A DNA stretch of 64,000 nt, taken from assembly GCA_965201045.1 (NCBI GenBank), contig OZ241746.1, positions 4,960,001-5,024,000 on the forward strand. Reading direction: 5' to 3'. This DNA comes from JAPORK01 sp026710285. Lineage in GTDB: Bacteria > Pseudomonadota > Gammaproteobacteria > Pseudomonadales > Endozoicomonadaceae. The position numbers were made by a program, and so were the translations under genes. Below are positions 1-8,695 of the stretch, piece by piece. Position 1 is the first letter of the stretch. Each line of letters opens with the position of its first letter. Below the pieces are notes generated by a model. That model saw nothing but the letters and a program-made list of their open reading frames with translations. It did no database searches and was not told the origin of the DNA.

Positions 1-815
1 CTCTGCACAGTACCAAATTTTGAGTTTATCTCATCAAGCGTAACGACATATTTTACAGATTCAGAATCTTTCCTTTTATTATGCCAGGTTAATACCTGTT
101 TATAAATCTGTTGACGCAGCGTTTTATCTGTATTAATTAAAGTATGACTATCTTCTTTACCCGACAATTTTTTCCATACCAATTTAAATCCACTTGTTAA
201 AGAACGATAAAACTCCATGGCAACATTATTAATGGCATCATCAGTAGTTCCGCCATCGTAGATATGCCACTCTTCAGTATTCACAGGAGTATGCAAAACT
301 GTTAATAATTTCTCAAATTGCGAATCTTTTATTTTTTCTTTATACGCTAAATGTTTCATCATCCCACTTAGAGTAAGCCAGGAAGGATTTTCTTGTCCCA
401 TTGCTGAAGGAAGTTTGCTCATAGAATAAACAGCGATCAGTTCTTTGAACCCTGGAACAGAAGAGAAATATGTTTTACGTTTTTTGTCGTATTCCCCTAA
501 ATGTTCATGCTCAGCTTCAAAACAGAATTGATGTAAGCTTTCTACCGGTTCATTGGGAAAAGCTTTCTGCAGGATTTTCAGCGCATCTATAGGTTTTTTT
601 ACCACTATATTCGCTTTATTTACATGCAAATTTTCTTCAGTTACAAATGTCCATGACTTAGCCTTTGTTTGATTATCAGCACCTGCGTATACCGGATTAA
701 TTATTAAGCTGAGCATGAGTAGTATGATGTTGAAAAAAAATGAATACCACGTGTTTTTAACAGATTTGATCAAATACTCTTTTTTTTGTTTTAACGGGCA
801 GGTCAAAAACTGCAT
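1..815 (-). CDS. SRCR receptor-like protein, copy 0 (3' end outside window)
   Basis: Only the first roughly 270 codons are inside the window; the gene continues past the left edge. The sequence is nearly identical to the N-terminal part of the two complete copies to the right: a charged leader, a hydrophobic segment (FFFNIILLML) ending in a signal-peptidase-like VYA site, then the conserved N-terminal domain. Compared with the other copies it lacks 9 bases in the signal-peptide core, which removes three residues in frame. I chose the ATG at 815 because a GAGGAA Shine-Dalgarno sequence lies 7-8 bases before it; the ATG 15 bases upstream (830) has no such site. Whether it is intact beyond the edge cannot be seen. 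The function is unknown; a surface-exposed membrane protein is inferred from the complete copies. Confidence 0.75.
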   Translation of the reverse strand, partial: MQFLTCPLKQKKEYLIKSVKNTWYSFFFNIILLMLSLIINPVYAGADNQTKAKSWTFVTEENLHVNKANIVVKKPIDALKILQKAFPNEPVESLHQFCFEAEHEHLGEYDKKRKTYFSSVPGFKELIAVYSMSKLPSAMGQENPSWLTLSGMMKHLAYKEKIKDSQFEKLLTVLHTPVNTEEWHIYDGGTTDDAINNVAMEFYRSLTSGFKLVWKKLSGKEDSHTLINTDKTLRQQIYKQVLTWHNKRKDSESVKYVVTLDEINSKFGTVQ

Positions 816-856
816 ATTAAATTTCCTCATACAAACCAATTAAATTATTATATTGC

Positions 857-883
857 TCTTCTGACAAAATAATTTTCAGAAGA
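857..883 (-). promoter_or_regulatory. 5'-leader hairpin of SRCR copy 0
   Basis: A perfect 8-bp stem (TCTTCTGA / TCAGAAGA) with an 11-nt A+T-rich loop, 42 bases before the chosen start. It is identical in all four array copies. It could be an mRNA leader structure or a protein-binding site; conservation alone is weak evidence because the whole leader is duplicated. Confidence 0.4.
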
Positions 884-1139
884 ATTTTTGTTGCGTTTGT
901 TTTACAAGGTGTTTTTTGCAGTATCATAATAGATAACAATGGCTGATATGTACAATACAAATCTTGTCACTTTTAGATATATGATTTATAAAAGACTATA
1001 TAATTATACTAACATTTTTTGTAGCATCAGAAATGATCATTAATGACCAATCCATGGTCAAATAAAAAGAGAGTCCATCATTCATTGTACCGAAGAGTAT
1101 CAGAAAACAGATGTCTTCGTTTATTTAAGATTATTTTTC

Positions 1140-4100
1140 TTAAAGAATTGATTCCTCTGTTTTATCCGGATGATCTTCACCTGCTGTTCCATTTGTATGG
1201 TCTTCATCTGCTTTTTCATTTGAATGATCTTCACCGTTATTATGTTTTTTATTTTTATACATCTTAACTGCTACAATAGTCGTTCCTATTGTAGCAGCTG
1301 TTAAAACAACTCCTCCAACAACAGCCCCAACAACAGCTCCAACAATAGCTCCCGTATTATCATCTTCTTTCAGTTCTGGCTGAGAGGTTGTTTCAGTCTG
1401 AGATGTTATTTCAGTCTGAGGTGTTGTTTCAGGCTGTAATGTTGTTTCAGGCTGGGGTATTGTTATTTCAGATTGTTGCAGCTGATCTGTGCGTACTATT
1501 TTACTACATTCACCATATTGAGGTATCAACAATCTATGAGGCATGCCATTCAGATTAAACTCATATCTACGCAGCATGTGTATTTTATCGTCAATAAACT
1601 CCAGTTTATAATCATCTTTTGCATCAAACGGATCATTGAGTTGTTCTGATATCTCCCAGCTGTCATCTCTTTGACCACTTTGTACATCGTAACGAAAAAA
1701 TGTTAAATTGTTGTTGTGAGGAGATTGATCATTAATCTGCCCTTTTGTTACTACATACAGATAATCTTCATGATAACCTGCTGTAATAAATTGCTCGGAA
1801 GGTAATTCATAAGTGACGTTAGCTGCTTCACTGATTGTATAGTGTTCTCCATCATACTCCAAAGGACGTTGTATGATCACGTTGCCTGTTTCATTATAGG
1901 TAAAGGCAGCATTTTCACTCAGCAACAAAGCATCTTCTCCAGGGAAGTCATAATTAATACTATAATATGTACCATTTTTTGCTGCCCCAAGAGATAATTC
2001 ACTTAACTGTACACCAGGTCTTTCACCCTTAAAATCAATAGCTTCATAACCAAAACCGGTTAAATCTTTTACACGTCGATGCAATGATAATAAAATGTTA
2101 TTAGTTACTGTATGTCTTACCGGAGGTGTATAAACAGCTGAAAATTCTCTATCTGGCTGATATAACTGTATTGTACCATTGGCGCCAGGTTGACTAATAT
2201 CAGTAACTCTGATCAATCCCATGCGATCCGTTCTGGTTAGAACATCGTTTGGAAATAATGCTTCCGGATAACGCTGACGACTTACCAGAAGCGTCTTATT
2301 TCCATTCACAACAATAGAGTGAAAGTCTTCATTTATATAATGACAGGAAATATCACATTTTTCTGATGCACACAGGTGCTGGTGTGCTTTTCTCCAGTTA
2401 GCCGGATTTGTAGTCTCTGTAATGGTAATGGAATTATCAGCATAAGCGACTCTATTGTTTAAATAAAATCCTCCAAAAAAAGCAAATGGATAATCAGAAA
2501 AATAATCCGGGATACTACCTAACAGACCTGAATATATAGCTGTATTATTGTTGTAGTTTTTTGCCCCTCTGCAGCGCAATCTCACTGGCAGCTGAGTGCA
2601 GTTATATTGATTTACAGGATCATGAGGACATTGTAATAAGGTTGTTTCATTACCAGCACAGCTTACATTATTTAGTATAACAGGAAATTGGACACTATCA
2701 GGATTCGGTTTACTTTGGCTGCCTCCATCAAAACCTAGCTGACGGCAGGCAACAAGACTACTGTTATTGGAAAAGTTCTCGCTACAGGCATTCGCCCATT
2801 GAAAGGTTCCGTTGATGGGAGTATATACTTCTAAATTACCATACCCTCTTACATTCATAACTTGAAGATCATTTCTCAAACGAATCTGTTGATCATCTGG
2901 TGACTCAGAGAACAAAAAAACACTTTTATAAATTAGTTCATTATCTTTACCGCTAATTATTTTTGCTGTATTACCCAGCACATGATTGTCCACCGTATTA
3001 ACAATACCGAATCCTCCCCGTTGTTCCAGGTGGTTATTATTACCTGATACCTCGGTAGTGAGTATTGCTGTATTCTTTTGCCTTAAGAAAAACTGAGAAT
3101 AAGGAAAGGGAAGATAATGTCGTAAATGATGTTGTACGATAATTTTATTATAATCACCTTCTGTGTTTCCCAGTATCGGGTTAATATAATAATCATTATT
3201 ATCATGATAAGTATACGGTCGTTGTAATGTTGCTTCAATTTTGTTATTATGTAGTGCCCGTCGGGCAAGTAACGGCTGAGAATCATCAGTTGTAATGACA
3301 TTTTTGCTCTGCATCACTGTTATACTAACTTCAATATGACTATTGTTTACTGATTCAAAAAGAGGTATACTGCCGTTTATTGGGAATCCTTCCAGTCTAT
3401 GATTCCCGGTAGAAAAAGTACCACTAAATATACCTGGTACTACAGCTTCTGTAACAGTACGATTTAAAGGGATGGTATTATCATTAATATGTTCTGCTGC
3501 AATAAAATTACCAGCAGGAAATTCAGTCATTAACCGGGAAATATTTGCATTCCCCACATAAGTACATTGACCATCTGTAGCCAGGCAGTAGTTACCAATG
3601 TCGCTTACTGCATTGGTTGCCAAATAGGGTGGTACTGATGCAGATGCTCCTAAACCAATACACTGACTGACCATCAATGCTCCTAAAGCACATTTTGTAA
3701 TTTCTTTTAGTGGCTTGCTGGTCCAGCCACTCTTTGTGTAATTATCCGGGATATCATCACTTTCATCAGCTGTGGAATTTACCGTACTCTGTACAGTACC
3801 AAACTTTGAGTTTATCTCATCAAGCGTAACAATATATTTTACAGATTCAGAATCTTTCCTTTTATTATGCCAGGTTAATGCCTGTTCATAAATCTGTTGA
3901 CGCAGCGTTTTCTCTGTATTAATTAAAGTATTACTATCTTCTTTACCCGACAATTTTTTCCATACCAATTTAAATCCACTTGTTAAAGAACGATAAAACT
4001 CCATGGCAACATTATTAATGGCATCATCAGTAGTTCCGCCATCGTAGATATGCCATTCTTCAGTATTCACAGGAGTATGCAAAACTGTTAATAATTTCTC

Positions 4101-4610
4101 AAATTGTGAATCTTTTATTTTTTCTTTATGCGCTAAATGTTTCATCATTCCACTTAGAGTAAGCCAGGAAGGATTTTCCTGCCCCATAGCTGAAGGAAGT
4201 TTGCTCATAGAATAAACAGAGATCAGTTCTTTGAACCCTGGAATAGAAGAGAAATATGTTTTACGTTTTTTGTCGTATTCCCCTAAATGTTCATGCTCAG
4301 CTTCAAAGCAGAATTGATGTAAGCTTTCTACCGGTTCATTGGGAAAAGCTTCTTGCAGGATTTTCAGCGCATCTATAGGTTTTTTTACCAATATATTTGC
4401 CTTATTTACATGCAAATTTTCTTCAGTTACAAACGTCCATGGCTTAGCCTTTGTTTGATTACCAGTATCTGCATATACCGGATTAATTATTAACAAATAA
4501 AAGCTGAGCATAAGTAGTATGATGTTGAAAAAAAATGGATACCACGTGTTTTTAACAGATTTGATCAAATACTCTTTTTTTTGTTTTAACGGGCAGGTCA
4601 AAAACTGCAT
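1140..4610 (-). CDS. Type I membrane receptor-like protein with SRCR domain, copy 1
   Basis: A protein of 1156 residues. Order: long basic leader and hydrophobic signal segment (about 20-50), conserved N-terminal region, large ectodomain, one scavenger receptor cysteine-rich domain (about 583-680; ACRQLGF and PVRLRC motifs, six cysteines), a Thr/Gln/Glu-rich stalk of repeated TTxQTE units (about 1043-1080), one Gly/Val/Ala-rich membrane segment (about 1086-1115), the basic stop-transfer KMYKNKK and a polar tail. SRCR domains are mainly known from animal receptors, where they bind ligands; a bacterial role is not established. The ectodomain has many N-x-S/T sequons. I place the start at 4610 because GAGGAA lies 7-8 bases upstream; a TTG at 4634 and an ATG at 4625 are in frame without such a site. 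It is the second unit of a tandem array. Surface display is inferred; the ligand is unknown. Confidence 0.8.
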   Translation of the reverse strand: MQFLTCPLKQKKEYLIKSVKNTWYPFFFNIILLMLSFYLLIINPVYADTGNQTKAKPWTFVTEENLHVNKANILVKKPIDALKILQEAFPNEPVESLHQFCFEAEHEHLGEYDKKRKTYFSSIPGFKELISVYSMSKLPSAMGQENPSWLTLSGMMKHLAHKEKIKDSQFEKLLTVLHTPVNTEEWHIYDGGTTDDAINNVAMEFYRSLTSGFKLVWKKLSGKEDSNTLINTEKTLRQQIYEQALTWHNKRKDSESVKYIVTLDEINSKFGTVQSTVNSTADESDDIPDNYTKSGWTSKPLKEITKCALGALMVSQCIGLGASASVPPYLATNAVSDIGNYCLATDGQCTYVGNANISRLMTEFPAGNFIAAEHINDNTIPLNRTVTEAVVPGIFSGTFSTGNHRLEGFPINGSIPLFESVNNSHIEVSITVMQSKNVITTDDSQPLLARRALHNNKIEATLQRPYTYHDNNDYYINPILGNTEGDYNKIIVQHHLRHYLPFPYSQFFLRQKNTAILTTEVSGNNNHLEQRGGFGIVNTVDNHVLGNTAKIISGKDNELIYKSVFLFSESPDDQQIRLRNDLQVMNVRGYGNLEVYTPINGTFQWANACSENFSNNSSLVACRQLGFDGGSQSKPNPDSVQFPVILNNVSCAGNETTLLQCPHDPVNQYNCTQLPVRLRCRGAKNYNNNTAIYSGLLGSIPDYFSDYPFAFFGGFYLNNRVAYADNSITITETTNPANWRKAHQHLCASEKCDISCHYINEDFHSIVVNGNKTLLVSRQRYPEALFPNDVLTRTDRMGLIRVTDISQPGANGTIQLYQPDREFSAVYTPPVRHTVTNNILLSLHRRVKDLTGFGYEAIDFKGERPGVQLSELSLGAAKNGTYYSINYDFPGEDALLLSENAAFTYNETGNVIIQRPLEYDGEHYTISEAANVTYELPSEQFITAGYHEDYLYVVTKGQINDQSPHNNNLTFFRYDVQSGQRDDSWEISEQLNDPFDAKDDYKLEFIDDKIHMLRRYEFNLNGMPHRLLIPQYGECSKIVRTDQLQQSEITIPQPETTLQPETTPQTEITSQTETTSQPELKEDDNTGAIVGAVVGAVVGGVVLTAATIGTTIVAVKMYKNKKHNNGEDHSNEKADEDHTNGTAGEDHPDKTEESIL

Positions 4611-4651
4611 ATTAAATTTCCTCATACAAACCAATTAAATTATTATATTGC

Positions 4652-4678
4652 TCTTCTGACAAAATAATTTTCAGAAGA
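4652..4678 (-). promoter_or_regulatory. 5'-leader hairpin of SRCR copy 1
   Basis: Same 8-bp stem and 11-nt loop as at copy 0, 42 bases before the start of copy 1. The gap 4611-4935 also holds the palindrome AATGATCATT and an AT-rich promoter-like stretch (GTATAATT on the minus strand), but no clear -35 box. Confidence 0.4.
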
Positions 4679-4935
4679 ATTTTTGTTGCGTTTGTTTTAC
4701 AAGGTGTTTTTTGCAGTATCATAATAGATAACAATGGCTGATATGTACAATACAAATCTTGTCACTTTTAGATATATGATTTATAAAAGACTATATAATT
4801 ATACTAACATTTTTTGCAGCATCAGAAATGATCATTAATGACCAATCCATGGTCAAATAAAAAGAGAGTCCATCATTCATTGTACCGCAGACTATCAGAA
4901 AAACAGATGTCTTCGTTTATTTAAGATTATTTTTC

Positions 4936-7900
4936 TTAAAGAATTGATTCATCTGTTTTATCCGGATGATCTTCACCTACCGTTCCATTTGTATGGTCTT
5001 CATCTGCTTTTTCATTTGAATGATCTTCACCGTTATTATGTTTTTTATTTTTATACATCTTAACTGCTACAATAGTCGTTCCTATTGTAGCAGCTGTTAA
5101 AACAACTCCTCCAACAACAGCTCCAACAATAGCTCCCGTATTATCATCTTCTTTCAGTTCTGGCTGAGAGGTTGTTTCAGTCTGAGATGTTATTTCAGTC
5201 TGAGGTGTTGTTTCAGGCTGTAATGTTGTTTCAGGCTGGGGTATTGTTATTTCAGATTGTTGCAGCTGATCTGTGCGTACTATTTTACTACATTCACCAT
5301 ATTGAGGTATCAACAATCTATGAGGCATGCCATTCAGATTAAACTCATATCTGCGCAGCATGTGTATTTTATCGCCAATAAACTCCAGCTTATAATCATC
5401 TTTTTCATCAAACGGATCATTGAGTTGTTCTGACATCTCCCAGCTGTCATCTCTTTGACCACTTTGTACATCGTAACGAAAAAATGTTAAATTGTTGTTG
5501 TGAGGAGATTGATCATTAATCTGCCCTTTTGTCACTACATACAGATAATCTTCATGATAACCTACTGTAATAAATTGCTCAGAAGGTAATTCATAAGTGA
5601 CGTTAGCTGCTTCACTGATTGTATAGTGTTCTCCATCATACTCCAAAGGACGTTGTATGATCACGTTGCCTGTTTCATTATAGGTAAAGGCAGCATTTTC
5701 ACTCAGCAACAAGGCATCTTCTCCAGGGAAGTCATAGTTAATACTATAATATTGACCATTTGTTGTCCCAAGAGATAATTCACTTAACTGTACACCAGGT
5801 TTTTCACCCTTAAAATCAACAACTTTATAATTAAAAGAAGAAAGGGTTAACATTTTTACACGTCGATGCAATGATAACAAAATATTATTAGTTACTGTAT
5901 GGCTTACCGGAGGTGTAAAAATAGTAGGAATATTTCTGTTTGGCTGATATAACTGTATTGTGCCATTGGCGCCAGGTTGACTAATATCAGTAACTCTTAT
6001 CAATCCGTCGCTATCTATTGCAAGTAGCACATTGTTTGGAAGTAATGCTTCCGGATAACGCTGACGACTTACAAGAAGTGTCTTATTTCCATTCACAACA
6101 ATAGAGTGAAAGTCTTCATTTATATAATGACAGGATATATCACATTTCTCTGATGCACACAGGTGCTGGTGTGCTTTTCTCCATGCAGCCGGCTTTGTAG
6201 TTTTATAAACGCTTCTGCCACTTAAATAGAATCCTTCAAAAAAAGAAAATGGATAATCAGAAAAATAATCCGGGATACTACCTAATATACCTGAATATAC
6301 AGCTGTATTATTGTTGTAGTTTTTTGCTCTTGCGCAGCGCAATCTCACTGGCGGCTGAATGCAGTTATATTGATTTACAGAATCATGAGGACATTGTAAT
6401 AAGGTTGTTTCATTACCAGCACAGTTTACATTATTTAGTATAGCAGGAAGTGAGGAATTATAATAATCCGGTTCACCTTGGCTGCCTCCATCAAAACCCA
6501 GCTGACGGCAGGCAATAAGACTACTTTTATTGGAAAAGTTCTCGCTACAGGCAGCCACCCATTGAGAGGTTCCGTTGATGAGAGTATATACTTCTAAACG
6601 ACCGTCCCCTCTTACACTTGTAGTTATAGAATCATCTCTCAAACGAATCTGTTGATTATTTGGTGATTCAGAGGACAAAACAACGCTTTTATAAATCAGT
6701 TCATTATCTTTACCAGTAATTATGTTTGCTGTATTACCCAGCACATTATTGTCCACTGTATTTAAAATGTTGAATCCTCCCCGTTGTTCCAGGTGGTTAT
6801 TATTACCTGATACTTCGATAGTGAGTACTGCTGTATTCTTTTGCCTTAAGATGATCTCAGAGTGAGGAAAGGCAACATCATGTTGTAAATGATGTTGTAC
6901 GATAAGTTTGTTATAATCACCTTCTGTGTTTCCCAGTATCGGGTTAGTATACTCGTATCTACCAAAAAAAGCATTCATCAGTTGTAATGTTGCTTCAATT
7001 TTGTTATTATGTAGTGCCCGTCGGGCAAGTACAGGCTGAGCATTATCAGTTGCAATGACATCTGGTTCTGGTATCACTGGTATATTAACTTCAATATGAC
7101 TATTGTTTACTGATTCAAAAAGAGGTATGCTGCCGTTTATTGGGAATCCCTCCAGTCTATGATTCCCGGTAGAAAAAGTACCACTAAATATCCCTGGTAC
7201 GACAGCTTCTGTAACAGTACGATTCAAAGGGATGATGTTACCATTAATATTTTCTGCTGCAATAAAATTACCAGCAGGAAATTCAGTCATTAACCGGGAA
7301 ATATTTGCATTCCCCACATAAGTACACTGACCATCTGCAGCCAGGCAATAATCACCGATGTCGTTTACTGCATTTGTTGCCAAATAGGGTGGTACTGATG
7401 CAGAGGCTCCTAAACCAATACACTGACTGACCATCAATGCTCCTAAAGCACATTTTGTAATTTCTTTTAGTGGCTTGCTGGTCCAGCCACTCTTTGTGTA
7501 ATTATCCTGGATATCATCACTTTCATCAGCTGTAGAATTTACCGTACTCTGCACAGTACCAAATTTTGAGTTTATCTCATCAAGCGTAACGACATATTTT
7601 ACAGATTCAGAATCTTTCCTTTTATTATGCCAGGTTAATACCTGTTTATAAATCTGTTGACGCAGCGTTTTATCTGTATTAATTAAAGTATGACTATCTT
7701 CTTTACCCGACAATTTTTTCCATACCAATTTAAATCCACTTGTTAAAGAACGATAAAACTCCATGGCAACATTATTAATGGCATCATCAGTAGTTCCGCC
7801 ATCGTAGATATGCCATTCTTCAGTATTCACAGGAGTATGCAAAACTGTTAATAATTTCTCAAATTGTGAATCTTTTATTTTTTCTTTATGCGCTAAATGT

Positions 7901-8370
7901 TTCATCATTCCACTTAGAGTAAGCCAGGAAGGATTTTCCTGCCCCATAGCTGAAGGAAGTTTGCTCATAGAATAAACAGAGATCAGTTCTTTGAACCCTG
8001 GAATAGAAGAGAAATATGTTTTACGTTTTTTGTCGTATTCCCCTAAATGTTCATGCTCAGCTTCAAAGCAGAATTGATGTAAGCTTTCTACCGGTTCATT
8101 GGGAAAAGCTTCTTGCAGGATTTTCAGCGCATCTATAGGTTTTTTTACCAATATATTTGCCTTATTTACATGCAAATTTTCTTCAGTTACAAACGTCCAT
8201 GGCTTAGCCTTTGTTTGATTACCAGTATCTGCATATACCGGATTAATTATTAACAAATAAAAGCTGAGCATAAGTAGTATGATGTTGAAAAAAAATGGAT
8301 ACCACGTGTTTTTAACAGATTTGATCAAATACTCTTTTTTTTGTTTTAACGGGCAGGTCAAAAACTGCAT
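4936..8370 (-). CDS. Type I membrane receptor-like protein with SRCR domain, copy 2
   Basis: A protein of 1144 residues with the same architecture as copy 1: signal segment, ectodomain, SRCR domain with six cysteines, TTxQTE stalk, single membrane segment and polar tail. The first 230 or so residues and the last 330 are almost identical to copy 1. Several ectodomain patches differ in sequence and length, for example the stretches before the NPILGNT motif, before the WRKAHQHLC motif and before the DFKGE motif. It has one fewer GAVVGAVV unit in the membrane segment. The start is placed at 8370 behind GAGGAA. The gene-to-gene gap of about 300 bp is duplicated together with the gene, so each copy probably has its own promoter. 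A receptor or adhesin role is inference. Confidence 0.8.
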   Translation of the reverse strand: MQFLTCPLKQKKEYLIKSVKNTWYPFFFNIILLMLSFYLLIINPVYADTGNQTKAKPWTFVTEENLHVNKANILVKKPIDALKILQEAFPNEPVESLHQFCFEAEHEHLGEYDKKRKTYFSSIPGFKELISVYSMSKLPSAMGQENPSWLTLSGMMKHLAHKEKIKDSQFEKLLTVLHTPVNTEEWHIYDGGTTDDAINNVAMEFYRSLTSGFKLVWKKLSGKEDSHTLINTDKTLRQQIYKQVLTWHNKRKDSESVKYVVTLDEINSKFGTVQSTVNSTADESDDIQDNYTKSGWTSKPLKEITKCALGALMVSQCIGLGASASVPPYLATNAVNDIGDYCLAADGQCTYVGNANISRLMTEFPAGNFIAAENINGNIIPLNRTVTEAVVPGIFSGTFSTGNHRLEGFPINGSIPLFESVNNSHIEVNIPVIPEPDVIATDNAQPVLARRALHNNKIEATLQLMNAFFGRYEYTNPILGNTEGDYNKLIVQHHLQHDVAFPHSEIILRQKNTAVLTIEVSGNNNHLEQRGGFNILNTVDNNVLGNTANIITGKDNELIYKSVVLSSESPNNQQIRLRDDSITTSVRGDGRLEVYTLINGTSQWVAACSENFSNKSSLIACRQLGFDGGSQGEPDYYNSSLPAILNNVNCAGNETTLLQCPHDSVNQYNCIQPPVRLRCARAKNYNNNTAVYSGILGSIPDYFSDYPFSFFEGFYLSGRSVYKTTKPAAWRKAHQHLCASEKCDISCHYINEDFHSIVVNGNKTLLVSRQRYPEALLPNNVLLAIDSDGLIRVTDISQPGANGTIQLYQPNRNIPTIFTPPVSHTVTNNILLSLHRRVKMLTLSSFNYKVVDFKGEKPGVQLSELSLGTTNGQYYSINYDFPGEDALLLSENAAFTYNETGNVIIQRPLEYDGEHYTISEAANVTYELPSEQFITVGYHEDYLYVVTKGQINDQSPHNNNLTFFRYDVQSGQRDDSWEMSEQLNDPFDEKDDYKLEFIGDKIHMLRRYEFNLNGMPHRLLIPQYGECSKIVRTDQLQQSEITIPQPETTLQPETTPQTEITSQTETTSQPELKEDDNTGAIVGAVVGGVVLTAATIGTTIVAVKMYKNKKHNNGEDHSNEKADEDHTNGTVGEDHPDKTDESIL

Positions 8371-8411
8371 ATTAAATTTCCTCATACAAACCAATTAAAT
8401 TATTATATTGC

Positions 8412-8438
8412 TCTTCTGACAAAATAATTTTCAGAAGA
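8412..8438 (-). promoter_or_regulatory. 5'-leader hairpin of SRCR copy 2
   Basis: Same stem-loop as the other copies at the same distance from the start of copy 2. The rest of the gap 8371-8695 is a near-exact duplicate of the gap before copy 1. Confidence 0.4.
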
Positions 8439-8695
8439 ATTTTTGTTGCGTTTGTTTTACAAGGTGTTTTTTGCAGTATCATAATAGATAACAATGGCTG
8501 ATATGTACAATACAAATCTTGTCACTTTTAGATATATGATTTATAAAAGACTATATAATTATACTAACATTTTTTGCAGCATCAGAAATGATCATTAATG
8601 ACCAATCCATGGTCAAATAAAAAGAGAGTCCATCATTCATTGTACCGCAGACTATCAGAAAAACAGATGTCTTCGTTTATTTAAGATTATTTTTC

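Noticed and set aside
1043..1267. Plus-strand frame opposite the end of the SRCR gene
   Set aside because: It is antisense to the stalk and tail repeats, with low-complexity His/Leu runs; no ribosome-binding site.
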